Of a DNA stretch of 64,000 nt, positions 54,961 through 63,985 are shown one piece after another (position 1 is the stretch's first letter; the number at the start of each line of letters is the position of its first letter). A model generated the notes under the pieces. That model ran no database searches and was not told the DNA's origin. It saw only the letters and a program-made list of their open reading frames with translations. Source of the stretch: Actinokineospora alba (GTDB taxonomy: Bacteria; Actinomycetota; Actinomycetes; Mycobacteriales; Pseudonocardiaceae); contig NZ_SNXU01000001.1 in assembly GCF_004362515.1 (NCBI RefSeq), forward strand, positions 930,001-994,000, read 5' to 3'. The position numbers and the translations under genes are program-made.

Positions 54961-56427
54961 TCACCGCAAGCCGGAGAGGCCCTCGTTCACCTCGGAGGCG
55001 CTGAACGCCGCCGCGTCGAAGTCGGCGGCCTCGTCGAGCCCGAGCCAGTCGATCCGGTCCGCGTGGTCCGCATGAGTGGGGTCGGCGAGGATCTCAAGGA
55101 GGTCGGCGTATCCCCACATGCCGCCGCAGTCCTCGGGCGGAGCCGCCCGGCGACCTCCCGTGCACCGCGGCAGCGTGCCTGCCTTGCCGGGTTCGAGCAC
55201 CTTCTCGACCACGATCTCGTGGTCCCAGGCGTCACCGAAGTCGTAGAGGTAGCCGAGCTTGCTCCCTGCTCCGGGCGCCACCTGTTCCAGCGTCACCGAA
55301 CGCGACGACTGGTGGCCGACCTCGGGGTCGGCGTTTCCGAAGTCGCCGAACGGTGTCTCGAACACGTGCAGATGGGAGTCGTCCCAGTCGAACGCGATCT
55401 GGATGACCTGGTGCAGTCGGGGCAGCGGGATGTCAGCGGGAACTTCGAGGCGTCGCCAAATCGGCGGCTTCGCCCCGCGCAACCCGACCTTGAGCTGGTA
55501 CACCGGGGCGGGACCCGCGGCCTTGGTCCGCTTCTTCAACAGCTTCGGCGGTTTCGGCCGGGGCATCACCGGACCGGGGTCGGCCTCACTGTGCGGTGGC
55601 TTCGGCTTGTCCGGCGCGGGCAACGCCTTCATCCGAGCCCGCACAATGGCGGCCAGGACCGCGTAGGGCGGGCCGTCTTCGTTGATCTCCACGGGCTCCT
55701 TGCCCGCGGCCGCGTCTTCCTCGTCGTGGACAGCACGCGCGTCCAGAGCCGCCTCGACCCGCCACCTGAACTCGGCCGAATCCAGCGGTTCGCGCGAATG
55801 CTCGGACTCGATCATGGCCAGCATCCGCGGAATGCCTTCGCCGTCGACGAGGAAGATCTCGGACGCCTCGCCGCAGTCGAACTCATCCACGGCGATGACT
55901 ACTCCGTGCGAACGCCCCGCGCGCCGGAACAACGCGGCGAGCACGGTGTCGCCTTCACCAGGCTCGAATACCCAGCACTCCGTCGCGGTCACCGGCGCCC
56001 GCAGGTCGTCGACCCAGCCCGGTTTCGGTGAACCCGACTCGATCAACCGGTCGGCGGCCAGCCACGCGGCCCGCGTGACCGGCTCGTCGGAGACCGACCC
56101 GAGCGCGGCGAGCAGCGCGACCGCACCCGCACCCGACCGGGCCTCGATATCCGGGATCAGGCCTTCCACCAGGGCTTCGCCGAACGCGACCGGGTCCGCG
56201 CCGCCGACCGCGGTCATGCCGGCGCCGAACAGTTCCGCGTCGATCGGATCTTCGGCGTCGAACAGGTCGGCGCCACCGGCGATCAAGCTGTCGAGCACCG
56301 GCCCGTCGAGCTCCAGGGTGGTGCAGGCGGGACAGTCACAGGGCTCAGGCTCACCTGACCACAGCACTGCCGGCCGGGTGCCTTTGCCCTTGTTCTTGCG
56401 CTTGCGTCCACGGCTGACAGGGCTCAT
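54961..56427 (-). CDS. pRiA4 ORF-3-like protein
   Basis: The 488-residue cytosolic protein ends in a pRiA4b ORF-3 domain (about residues 310-470). It starts VYQLKVGLRGAKPPIWRRLE, contains LHQVIQIAFDWDDSHLHVF and the LGYLYDFGDAWDHEIVVEKV segment. The final CTGGRRAAPPEDCGGMWGY motif is also family-typical. The N-terminal 300 residues, beginning with Cys-rich CDCPACTTLELDGP, are a separate alpha-helical part of unknown function. The family is common in actinobacteria without an assigned role. It stands at the head of a run of three same-direction genes. Confidence 0.9.
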   Translation of the reverse strand: MSPVSRGRKRKNKGKGTRPAVLWSGEPEPCDCPACTTLELDGPVLDSLIAGGADLFDAEDPIDAELFGAGMTAVGGADPVAFGEALVEGLIPDIEARSGAGAVALLAALGSVSDEPVTRAAWLAADRLIESGSPKPGWVDDLRAPVTATECWVFEPGEGDTVLAALFRRAGRSHGVVIAVDEFDCGEASEIFLVDGEGIPRMLAMIESEHSREPLDSAEFRWRVEAALDARAVHDEEDAAAGKEPVEINEDGPPYAVLAAIVRARMKALPAPDKPKPPHSEADPGPVMPRPKPPKLLKKRTKAAGPAPVYQLKVGLRGAKPPIWRRLEVPADIPLPRLHQVIQIAFDWDDSHLHVFETPFGDFGNADPEVGHQSSRSVTLEQVAPGAGSKLGYLYDFGDAWDHEIVVEKVLEPGKAGTLPRCTGGRRAAPPEDCGGMWGYADLLEILADPTHADHADRIDWLGLDEAADFDAAAFSASEVNEGLSGLR

Positions 56428-56534
56428 GGAACGTGATTATCCTGACCGGCTCGAACTACGGCTAACGCCGGTCCACAGGTTGCGAAACCGGGTTCTGGAT
56501 CAGCCGTGCCTTGAACCCGCCGTGCACTCGGCCG

Positions 56535-58253
56535 TCAGCGCACGTCCACGATCTTGAGCCGCAGCGCGCCCGGGGCCTCGGCGGGGACGGCCGGGTTCAC
56601 CGGCGGAACCGGCTTGATCCGCTGGTAGCCCGCCTCCTGCGCCGGACGCGGGTCCGCCTCGCCCTTGTTGGGCCAGAACGAGAACGCGCGCTCGGACTGG
56701 GCGGCGATCGTCAGCGACGGGTTCACACCCAGGTTGGCCGTGATGGCGGCCCCATCGACCACCGAGATTCCCGGGTAGTTGAAAACCCGGTGGTACGGGT
56801 CGATGACGCCGCGGGATTCGTCGTCGGCGATGGCGCAGCCGCCGATGAAGTGGGCGGTCAGCGGGATGTTGAAGACCTCGCCCCAGGTTCCGCCCGCGGT
56901 GCCGCCGATGTGCTTGGCGGTCAGCTCGTTGGCGACCTGGCCAGCCGGGATGTAAGTCGGGTTGGGCTCGCCGTGGCCCTGCTTCGAGGTGTACTTCCGC
57001 CTGCCGAACAAGCCGGGCTTGGTGTACGTGGTGATCGAGTTGTCGAGGCTCTGCATCACCAGCAGGATCACGGTCCGCTCGCTCCAGCGGTACCCCTGCA
57101 GCAGGCCCATCGACTTGATCGGGTGCCGCACGAGGAACCGGACGGCCTGGCGCCACCGGGGCACGGTCGAGCCGCCGTCGGTGGCGATGGTCTGCATCAG
57201 GCTCATCGCGTTGCTGCCCTTGCCGTACCGCACGGGCTCGATGTGGGTGATCTCGTCCGGGTGGATCGACGACGTGATCGCGACACCGGAGCTGTAGTTG
57301 TTCGACGGGTCGACCTTGTTGCGCGCCGCTCCGATGATGGATTCGGAGTTGGTCCTCGTCAGCTCGCCCAGCTTCGGCGAGAGCTTGGGCAGTGCGCCCT
57401 TGTCGCGCATGCTGTGGAGGAGGTTCTGGGTGCCCCAGGTGCCGGCGGCGAGCACGACCTTGCCCGCGGTGATGGTCCGGCGGCCCTTCCTGATGCGCTT
57501 GCCGGTCGCGTGCACGTCGACCTCGAACGTCCCGTCCTCGCGCTCACGCAAAGCGGTGACCGTGGTCAGCGGCAGCACCTCGGCGCCGCCCTTCTCCGCC
57601 AGGTACAGGTAGTTCTTGACCAGCGTGTTCTTCGCGCCGACGCGGCAGCCGGTCATGCAGGAGCCGCACTCGGTGCAGCCGGTGCGCTCGGGGCCCGCGC
57701 CGCCGAAGTACGGGTCGGCGGCCTTCTCCCCCGCCTCGCCGAAGTACACGCCGACCGGTGTCGGGTGGTAGCTGTCGGCCACGCCCATGTCGGCGGCGAC
57801 CTTCTGCATGACCTCGTCCGACGGCGTCACCGTCGGGTTGGTGACCACGCCGAGCATCCGCGACGCCTGGTCATAGTGCGGCGCCAGCTCCGACTCCCAG
57901 TCGGTGATGTCAGCCCACTGGCGGTCGTTGTAGAACGGCTTGAGCGGCTTGTACAGCGTGTTCGCGTACACCAGCGACCCACCGCCGACACCCGACCCGG
58001 CCAGCACGACGACATCCTTGAGCAGGTGGATCCGCTGGATGCCGTAACACCCGACCGCGGGCGCCCAGAGGTATTTGCGCACGTCCCACGAGGTCTTGGC
58101 GAACTCGTCGTCGGCGAAGCGGCGGCCCGCCTCGATCACCGCGACCCGGTACCCCTTCTCGGTGAGACGCAGCGCGGCCACGCTGCCGCCGAAGCCCGAA
58201 CCGACGACAACGACATCGAAGTCCGGGTTGTTACCGGTGAGTTGCGTAGCCAT
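56535..58253 (-). CDS. GMC oxidoreductase, ChoD-like
   Basis: The 572-residue flavoprotein has the FAD-binding VVVVGSGFGGSVAALRLTEK (14-33) and the GMC substrate domain. A cysteine cluster C193-x2-C196-x2-C199-x3-C203 in TGCTECGSCMTGCRVGAKNT looks like a 4Fe-4S motif. It is most like M. tuberculosis Rv3409c (choD, once called cholesterol oxidase). The neighbouring guaB3-guaB order is as in that genome. True substrate is uncertain: the Rv3409c assignment as cholesterol oxidase is disputed. A GNAT gene lies between it and guaB3. Confidence 0.9.
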   Translation of the reverse strand: MATQLTGNNPDFDVVVVGSGFGGSVAALRLTEKGYRVAVIEAGRRFADDEFAKTSWDVRKYLWAPAVGCYGIQRIHLLKDVVVLAGSGVGGGSLVYANTLYKPLKPFYNDRQWADITDWESELAPHYDQASRMLGVVTNPTVTPSDEVMQKVAADMGVADSYHPTPVGVYFGEAGEKAADPYFGGAGPERTGCTECGSCMTGCRVGAKNTLVKNYLYLAEKGGAEVLPLTTVTALREREDGTFEVDVHATGKRIRKGRRTITAGKVVLAAGTWGTQNLLHSMRDKGALPKLSPKLGELTRTNSESIIGAARNKVDPSNNYSSGVAITSSIHPDEITHIEPVRYGKGSNAMSLMQTIATDGGSTVPRWRQAVRFLVRHPIKSMGLLQGYRWSERTVILLVMQSLDNSITTYTKPGLFGRRKYTSKQGHGEPNPTYIPAGQVANELTAKHIGGTAGGTWGEVFNIPLTAHFIGGCAIADDESRGVIDPYHRVFNYPGISVVDGAAITANLGVNPSLTIAAQSERAFSFWPNKGEADPRPAQEAGYQRIKPVPPVNPAVPAEAPGALRLKIVDVR

Positions 58254-58326
58254 ATGCAGAGATTAAGGGGCTGAACAGCAAGTGGCCAGAGTCTGACCCA
58301 AGATTTCCTGTGACTGTGGGTAACAG

Positions 58327-58833
58327 TCAGCTTTCCTTGAGGTCAGAGCGCAAAACTCCGTACAGGACCACGTCCCTGCGGACTCCTCCGCGAAGCTGCG
58401 CGCCGCGCACGACGCCCTCGCGGAGGAACCCCGCCCGCTCCAGCACCGCGCACGCGGCCACGTTGTCGACGTCGGTGGCCGCCTCGACCCGGTCGAGGTC
58501 GGTCGTGGCGAACAGATGCCGGACCAGCAGCCGCACCGAGGTCGCGCCCACTCCTCGACCCCGGGCGGCGGGCAGCAGCATGATGCCCAGATTCCAGGCG
58601 CCGCACGCGCGCGTGCGGCCCCACCCGGTCTCGTGCCAGCTCAACACCCCGAGGAGCTCGCCGGTCTCGGCGTCGAGCACCGAGACCCGCGACAACCCCA
58701 CGGGCGGCGCCTTCGGCCGGTCGTCCGGGTCGACGTCGAAAGCGCCGTCGCTCGCCTCGGCCATGGCGACCATGTCCGAGTCGAGCTGGTCGGCCAGGAC
58801 GACCCGGCCGACCGCCGCGACGACCTTCCTCAC
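58327..58833 (-). CDS. GNAT-family N-acetyltransferase
   Basis: The 168-residue protein is a GCN5-type acetyltransferase (RimJ/RimL-like). The acetyl-CoA loop LLPAARGRGVGATSVRLLVR covers about residues 85-104, and the V-D-N-V-A-A-C-A-V-L-E-R-A-G-F motif lies near 122-136. The acyl acceptor is unknown. Its start overlaps the guaB3 stop (58830-58833), so it is translationally coupled to guaB3. Confidence 0.9.
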   Translation of the reverse strand: MRKVVAAVGRVVLADQLDSDMVAMAEASDGAFDVDPDDRPKAPPVGLSRVSVLDAETGELLGVLSWHETGWGRTRACGAWNLGIMLLPAARGRGVGATSVRLLVRHLFATTDLDRVEAATDVDNVAACAVLERAGFLREGVVRGAQLRGGVRRDVVLYGVLRSDLKES

Positions 58834-59975
58834 GAGCGGACCGTCAGACCGACCTTCTGGAATTCCTTGAGGTCCGAGTAGCCGGTCTTCGCCATCGCGC
58901 GACGCAGCGCGCCGAACAGGTTGACCACGCCGTCCGGGTCCGACGACGGCCCGAACAGCAGGGTCTTCAGGTCGACCGGCTCGCGGTAGTTGACCCGCTC
59001 CACGCTGCTGCGCGGCAGCGACGGGTGCGCGGCCGCCGGAGTCCAGTACAGGCCCTTGGCGGGCGCCTCGCTCGCCATGCCCAGCGGCGCGCCCAGCATG
59101 ACCGCGTCCGCGCCGCAGCCGATGGCCTTGGCGATGTCGCCGCTGGTGTAGATCCCGCCGTCGGCGACGACGTGCACGTAGCGGCCGCCGGTCTCGTCGA
59201 GGTAATCACGGCGCGCGGCCGCGGCGTCGACGATCGCGGTCGCCATCGGCACCCCGATGCCCAGCGAGCTGTCGGTCGTGGTGACCCCGCCGGAGTCGCC
59301 GTAGCCGACGATCACGCCCGCCGCGCCGGTCCGCATCAGGTGCATCGCGGTGCGGTAGTCGTGCACACCGCCCGCGATGACCGGGATGTCGAGATCGGCG
59401 ATGAAGTCCTTGAGGTTGAGCGGCTCCTCGGTCTCCTCGCGGGCCACGTGCTCGGCCGAGATGATCGTGCCCTGCACGATGAGGATCTCGACCCCGGCCG
59501 CGACCAGGTGCGGGGTGAGCTCCGCGGCGTGCTGCGGGCTGACCCGCGCCGCGACCGTGACCCCCGACTCGCGGACCTGCTTGATCGCCTCGGTGATCAG
59601 GTCGAGCTGCAGCGGGGCGGCGTGCAGCTCCTGCAGCATGCCGACCAGGCCAGGGTCGCCGTCGTCGTCGGAGTCGGCGGCCTCGACCAGCTTCGCCAGC
59701 ACCTTCTCGGCGCCCGCGTGGCGCGCCCAGATGCCCTCGGCGTTGATCACGCCCAGCCCGCCCTGCTTACCGACCGCCACCGCCATCGCGGGCGAGACGA
59801 TCGCGTCCGTCGGGTGGGTCATCAGCGGGATGTCGAACCGGTAGGCATCGATCTGCCACGCGGTGGAGACGTCCTTGGACGACCGGGTGCGCCGCGAGGG
59901 CACGATCTCGACCTCGTCGAGCCCGTAGGCCCGCCGGGCGGTCCGACCCATGCCGATGTCGACAAGATCCCGCAC
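58830..59975 (-). CDS. guaB3: GuaB3-family IMPDH/GMP-reductase-like protein
   Basis: The 381-residue protein belongs to GuaB3, a branch of the IMPDH/GMPR superfamily without CBS domains, found beside guaB in actinobacteria. The barrel signatures are VVADGGIYTSGDIAKAIGCG and ADAVMLGAPLGMASEA. The loop that in IMPDH carries the catalytic Cys (GPGSICTTR) here reads GDSGGVTTTD, with no Cys. Recent work on cyanobacterial and Streptomyces GuaB3 reports GMP reductase activity, so IMP salvage from GMP is plausible. It lies 25 bases downstream of guaB. Confidence 0.93.
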   Translation of the reverse strand: MRDLVDIGMGRTARRAYGLDEVEIVPSRRTRSSKDVSTAWQIDAYRFDIPLMTHPTDAIVSPAMAVAVGKQGGLGVINAEGIWARHAGAEKVLAKLVEAADSDDDGDPGLVGMLQELHAAPLQLDLITEAIKQVRESGVTVAARVSPQHAAELTPHLVAAGVEILIVQGTIISAEHVAREETEEPLNLKDFIADLDIPVIAGGVHDYRTAMHLMRTGAAGVIVGYGDSGGVTTTDSSLGIGVPMATAIVDAAAARRDYLDETGGRYVHVVADGGIYTSGDIAKAIGCGADAVMLGAPLGMASEAPAKGLYWTPAAAHPSLPRSSVERVNYREPVDLKTLLFGPSSDPDGVVNLFGALRRAMAKTGYSDLKEFQKVGLTVRS

Positions 59976-60000
59976 TTGGGTGTTCCTCTCAGTGCACTGG

Positions 60001-61512
60001 CTAGCGAGTGGTGTAGTTCGGCGCTTCGACAGTCATGGTGACGTCGTGCGGGTGGCTCTCCTTGAGGCCCGCGGCGGTGATCCGGATGAGCTGCGCCTGC
60101 TGCAGTTCGGCGATGGTGCGCGAACCGGTGTAACCCATGCCCGCGCGCAGCCCGCCGATGAGCTGGTGCACGACGCTCGAGAGCGGCCCGCGGAACGGGA
60201 TGCGGCCCTCGATGCCCTCGGGCACCAGCTTGTCCTCGGCGAGCACGTCGTCCTGGGCGTAGCGGTCCTTGGAGTAGGACCGGGCCTCACCACGGGACTG
60301 CATGGCGCCCAGCGAGCCCATGCCGCGGTAGCTCTTGAACTGCTTGCCGTTGACGAGGATCAGCTCGCCCGGCGACTCGGCGGTGCCCGCGAGCAGGCTG
60401 CCGAGCATGACGGCGCTGGCGCCCGCGGCGATCGCCTTGGCGATGTCGCCGGAGTGCTGGATGCCGCCGTCGCCGATCACCGGGACCTTGGCCGACGCGC
60501 ACGCCTGGGCGGCCTCGTAGATGGCCGTGATCTGCGGGACGCCGACACCCGCGACGACGCGGGTGGTGCAGATCGAGCCGGGGCCGACGCCGACCTTGAC
60601 GCCGTCGGCGCCCGCGTCGATGAGCGCCTGCGCGCCCGCGCGGGTCGCCACGTTGCCGCCGACCACGTCGACCGCGTCGCCGAGTTCCTTCTTCAGCCGG
60701 GTCACGATGTCGAGGACCGCGCGGGAGTGGCCGTGCGCGGTGTCGACCATCAGGACGTCGACACCGGCGTCGAACAGGGTCATCGCGCGCTTGTAGCCGT
60801 CGTCGCCGACGCCCACCGCCGCGCCGCAGATGAGCCTGCCGTCCGGGTCCTTCGTCGCGTTCGGGTACTGCTCGGTCTTGACGAAGTCCTTGACCGTGAT
60901 CAGGCCGCGCAGCTTGCCCTCGCCGTCGATGATCGGCAGCTTCTCCACCTTGTGCCTGCGCAGCAGGCCCAGCGCGGCCTCCGCCGACACCCCGACCTGG
61001 GCGCTGACCAGCGGACCCTTGGTCATGACCTCGCTGACCAGGCGGGTGTGGTCGACCTCGAAGCGCATGTCGCGGTTGGTGATGATGCCGACGAGCGTGC
61101 CCTCGGCGTCGGTCACCGGCAGGCCGGAGATCCGGTAGCGCGCGCACATCGAGTCGACCTCGGCGAGCGTGTCGTTCGGGGAGCAAGTGACCGGGTCGGT
61201 GACCATGCCCGCCTCGGACCGCTTGACCGTTTCAGCCGCGCGCGCCTGCTCCTCGATCGACAGGTTGCGCTGCAGGATGCCGATGCCGCCCTGCCGGGCC
61301 ATCGCGATCGCCATGCGGGCCTCGGTGACGGTGTCCATCGCGGCCGAGGCGAGCGGGATGCGCAGCGTGACATTGCGCGAAATCCGGGTTCCCGTGTCCA
61401 CCGTGCTCGGGATCACATCCGACTGTGCGGGCTGGAGCAGGACATCGTCGAAGGTGAGGCCCAGGGTGGCGAACTTGTGGGGGACTCCGTCAGCGTTGAG
61501 CTCGCTGGTCAT
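60001..61512 (-). CDS. guaB: IMP dehydrogenase
   Basis: GuaB oxidises IMP to XMP with NAD+, the rate-limiting step to GMP. The 503-residue protein has the barrel with catalytic Cys in GPGSICTTRVVAGVG, the active-site flap after the GMGSLGAMQSRGEARSY region, and two CBS domains (about residues 110-225, SGLPVTDAEGTLVGIITNRD and KLPIIDGEGKLRGLITVKDF). I chose ATG 61512 (MTSELNADGVP). Further codons upstream are Pro-rich and lie in the divergent promoter region shared with the DUF5319 gene. Confidence 0.98.
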   Translation of the reverse strand: MTSELNADGVPHKFATLGLTFDDVLLQPAQSDVIPSTVDTGTRISRNVTLRIPLASAAMDTVTEARMAIAMARQGGIGILQRNLSIEEQARAAETVKRSEAGMVTDPVTCSPNDTLAEVDSMCARYRISGLPVTDAEGTLVGIITNRDMRFEVDHTRLVSEVMTKGPLVSAQVGVSAEAALGLLRRHKVEKLPIIDGEGKLRGLITVKDFVKTEQYPNATKDPDGRLICGAAVGVGDDGYKRAMTLFDAGVDVLMVDTAHGHSRAVLDIVTRLKKELGDAVDVVGGNVATRAGAQALIDAGADGVKVGVGPGSICTTRVVAGVGVPQITAIYEAAQACASAKVPVIGDGGIQHSGDIAKAIAAGASAVMLGSLLAGTAESPGELILVNGKQFKSYRGMGSLGAMQSRGEARSYSKDRYAQDDVLAEDKLVPEGIEGRIPFRGPLSSVVHQLIGGLRAGMGYTGSRTIAELQQAQLIRITAAGLKESHPHDVTMTVEAPNYTTR

Positions 61513-61676
61513 GGTGGGTGACGGACCTTCCTGCATGGCTGGCGGACCCGGTGGCCGGACCGGGGGTTCGGGGGTGGCCTGCGGCCGCGCGGCGGGGTCG
61601 CTCGGGGTCGCGAAGTGCACGGTTCCACCATGGTATCCGGGCGCGGGCGCGGGTTGGCCCGGTACCGTGCGTGGTC

Positions 61677-62117
61677 GTGCCGCATGACGCAGTTCCGCCG
61701 AGCCCCTTCCCGGGTGGTCCGTGGGATGACAGACCCTCCGGGGCGCTCCCGCCGGACCCGTTCGCGGGCGATCCCGACGACCCGGCCCGCGCGCTGGACG
61801 AGCCGCAGGAGGAGTCGGGGACGCCGATGTCCGGTGAAGAGCGGGTCGAGCTCCTCGACGACCTGGCCGACCTCGCGGTCTACCAGGCGCTCCTGCAGCC
61901 GCGTGGCGTGCGCGGGATCGTCGTGGACTGCGGCGAGTGCCAGGAGCCGCACTTCCACGACTGGGCGCTGCTCGCGGCCAGCCTCGAACAGCTGCTCAAC
62001 GACGGCCGGATGCGGCCGCACGAGCCCGCGTTCGACCCGGACCCCGACGCGTACGTGAGCTGGGAGTACTGCCGCGGCTACGCCGATGGCGTCACCGCTT
62101 CGGAGACCGCGCACTGA
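61677..62117 (+). CDS. DUF5319 protein
   Basis: The 146-residue cytosolic protein matches DUF5319, the Rv3412 family. It has the motif VYQALLQPRGVRGIVVDCGE with CxxC (CGEC) and the conserved end DPDPDAYVSWEYCRGYADGV. Its placement next to guaB, on the opposite strand, is the same as in mycobacteria. Function unknown. I start it at GTG 61677 (VPHDAVPPSPFPGG), the point after which similarity is expected; an earlier GTG at 61671 is possible. Confidence 0.88.
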   Translation: MPHDAVPPSPFPGGPWDDRPSGALPPDPFAGDPDDPARALDEPQEESGTPMSGEERVELLDDLADLAVYQALLQPRGVRGIVVDCGECQEPHFHDWALLAASLEQLLNDGRMRPHEPAFDPDPDAYVSWEYCRGYADGVTASETAH

Positions 62118-62131
62118 GCTGACCAACGCAG

Positions 62132-62160
62132 AAGGCCCCCGCCGGATCGGCGGGGGCCTT
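62132..62160. terminator. Bidirectional terminator
   Basis: A perfect 12-bp stem (AAGGCCCCCGCC and complement) with a 5-base loop lies between the convergent DUF5319 and rsdA genes; T-rich sequence follows on the plus strand. Confidence 0.9.
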
Positions 62161-62172
62161 CTGTTCAGCTGG

Positions 62173-63213
62173 TCACGGGGTGGTGAGCGGAGGGTCGGCC
62201 TGCGTGCCGCCCTGACCGGTGTTCGGGATGGGCCCGCCGCTGCCGCCGTCGGTGGTCGCGGGATCCGAGCGGGGCTCGGTCTGCGGCTCGGTGACCGACG
62301 TCGTCGGCGCCTCGGTGGTGCTCGACGGCGCGCTCGGGGTCGTGGACGGCGGCGAACTCGGCGAGGAGGGCTCAGGCGTGGTCGTCTCGGTGGTCGGCAC
62401 GGCACTCGACGGCGCGGCCGTGGTCGGGTTGGCCGACGGCGGCGGCGCGGCCTCGTTGGCCGGGCTGCCGGGCAGCTGGGAGACCAGGTCGCTGTGCAGC
62501 GCCGCGAGGTCGGCCTGGCCGTCCTCCGACGACACCGACGGCAGGCCCTTCTGGGCCTCGTCGAGCTTGTCCTTGGCTTCGGCGAGCTTGCCCTCGGCCA
62601 GTGCGGTCTGGGCGATGCTCAGGTCCTGGCGGACCGACGCGGCGGCCTCGACCGAGCGGGCGTGGTCGGCGTAGAGGACGCGGGTCAGGCCCCAGAGGGT
62701 GTCGCCCGGCTGGGCGTCCTTGGCGGCGAGACCGGCGCCGGTGAAGGCGATGGCGAGGACCGCGGCGGCCGCGGCGAACGGCACCAGCAGCCGCGGCCTG
62801 CGCCTGCTGCGGGCCTTGGCGGCGATGACGGTGGCGACGGCGTACTTGGTGTCGACGAGCTCCTTGATGGGCTCGGCGTCGACGTCGTCGCGCCAGGACG
62901 ACAGCAGCGCGGCGAGCTCGTCGTCGCGGACACCCGCCTCGTCGGGGACCTCACCGCGGATCGCGGCGCCGAGCGCGTCGAGGAAGGCGTCGTCGGCGTG
63001 CACGAGCGAGAAGTCGACGGCGTCGTCATCGAAGTCGGAGGCGTCGAGCCTGCCGAACGGGTCGCGGTCCGGCCCGTTCAGGTCGAAGTCGTCGCCGAAC
63101 CGCAGACCGAAGTCGACCGGAACGACGGTGCCGTGCTCTGGGTTCTGGGAGCGGGGCAGGGTGAGTTCTGCCTCGTCGTCACGACGTCTGTCGTGTTTGC
63201 CCTGGTCGGACAC
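62173..63213 (-). CDS. rsdA: Anti-sigma-D factor RsdA
   Basis: The 346-residue protein is predicted to restrain SigD. The cytoplasmic N-terminal part holds the anti-sigma segment (RDDELAALLSSWRDDVDAEP near residues 95-115). One membrane helix spans about 143-164 (LLVPFAAAAAVLAIAFTGAG). Outside is a helical stalk (ASVRQDLSIAQTALAEGKLA) and a Pro/Ser/Thr-rich tail of about 100 residues. The gene begins directly at the SigD stop (TGAGTG), and the order sigD-rsdA-DUF5319-guaB matches Rv3414c-Rv3411c in mycobacteria. Confidence 0.9.
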   Translation of the reverse strand: MSDQGKHDRRRDDEAELTLPRSQNPEHGTVVPVDFGLRFGDDFDLNGPDRDPFGRLDASDFDDDAVDFSLVHADDAFLDALGAAIRGEVPDEAGVRDDELAALLSSWRDDVDAEPIKELVDTKYAVATVIAAKARSRRRPRLLVPFAAAAAVLAIAFTGAGLAAKDAQPGDTLWGLTRVLYADHARSVEAAASVRQDLSIAQTALAEGKLAEAKDKLDEAQKGLPSVSSEDGQADLAALHSDLVSQLPGSPANEAAPPPSANPTTAAPSSAVPTTETTTPEPSSPSSPPSTTPSAPSSTTEAPTTSVTEPQTEPRSDPATTDGGSGGPIPNTGQGGTQADPPLTTP

Positions 63214-63786
63214 TCAGACCACCTCCTCCGCTGACAATGTCTTGCGCAGCCGGGCCAGCGCCCGGTGTTGGGCCACCCGGACAGCGCCCGGGGTGGAGCC
63301 CACGGCCTCGGCGGTCTCTTCCGCCGAGAGGCCGACCACGACGCGCAGCACTACGATCTCACGCTGCTTGTCGGGCAGGACACGCAGTAGATCACTCATC
63401 CGCCTGCTGAGTTCTCCCTGCATGGCTCGCTGTTCGGGGCCCGCGTCGAGCTCAGGCTCGTCTGGCACGTCGGCGACGGGCTCGGCGCGGTTTCGCGCGG
63501 AGGCCCGATGGGCGTCGGCCACCTTGTGCGCCGCGATCCCGTAGACGAACGCGAGGAATGGCCGACCTTGGTCGCGGTAGCCAGGCAGTGCCGTCAACAC
63601 CGCGAGACACACCTCCTGGGCCACGTCGTCCGCCGAGGCGAACGAGCGTTCCTGCCTTCCGACACGGGCACGGCAATAGCGCACTACGAGGGGCCGAACG
63701 GACGTGAGGACTCGTCCGATCGCCTGAGGGTCGCCCTCGACGGCAGCGCTTACCGAAGCGTCCAGTCCGTCCCCCAATGTGGTCAT
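63214..63786 (-). CDS. sigD: ECF RNA polymerase sigma factor SigD
   Basis: The 190-residue ECF sigma factor is close to mycobacterial SigD and Streptomyces ShbA. Region 2 contains RSFASADDVAQEVCLAVLTA and LPGYRDQGRPFLAFVYGIAA (about residues 45-85). Region 4 contains LPDKQREIVVLRVVVGLSAE and ETAEAVGSTPGAVRVAQHRA. In Streptomyces, ShbA drives hrdB; mycobacterial SigD regulates stationary-phase and lipid genes. ATG 63786 is used; GTG 63849 would add 21 residues. It is coupled to its anti-sigma factor gene. Confidence 0.94.
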   Translation of the reverse strand: MTTLGDGLDASVSAAVEGDPQAIGRVLTSVRPLVVRYCRARVGRQERSFASADDVAQEVCLAVLTALPGYRDQGRPFLAFVYGIAAHKVADAHRASARNRAEPVADVPDEPELDAGPEQRAMQGELSRRMSDLLRVLPDKQREIVVLRVVVGLSAEETAEAVGSTPGAVRVAQHRALARLRKTLSAEEVV

Positions 63787-63926
63787 CGCAGATTGCAGCC
63801 TTGGCGTTACTAGTGCGGTCGATTGATGGACACGGTCCAAGGCACTCACCTCAGTGCGTCGGCACCCACGGTACCGCCCGGTGCCGGGGGTTCCCGGAGT
63901 GGGCAGCGTCACGGTCACGGAAAACA

Positions 63927-63974
63927 CGGCGAGCCGTGCGTGCCCGTATTGCCACGGGCACGCACGGCTCGCCG
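63927..63974 (-). terminator. Strong hairpin terminator near right edge
   Basis: Two 20-base arms (63927-63946 and 63955-63974) are exact complements with an 8-base loop. On the minus strand the hairpin is followed by TGTTTTCC, so it probably ends transcription coming from the gene at the right edge. Confidence 0.9.
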
Positions 63975-63985
63975 CCGACACTGGC

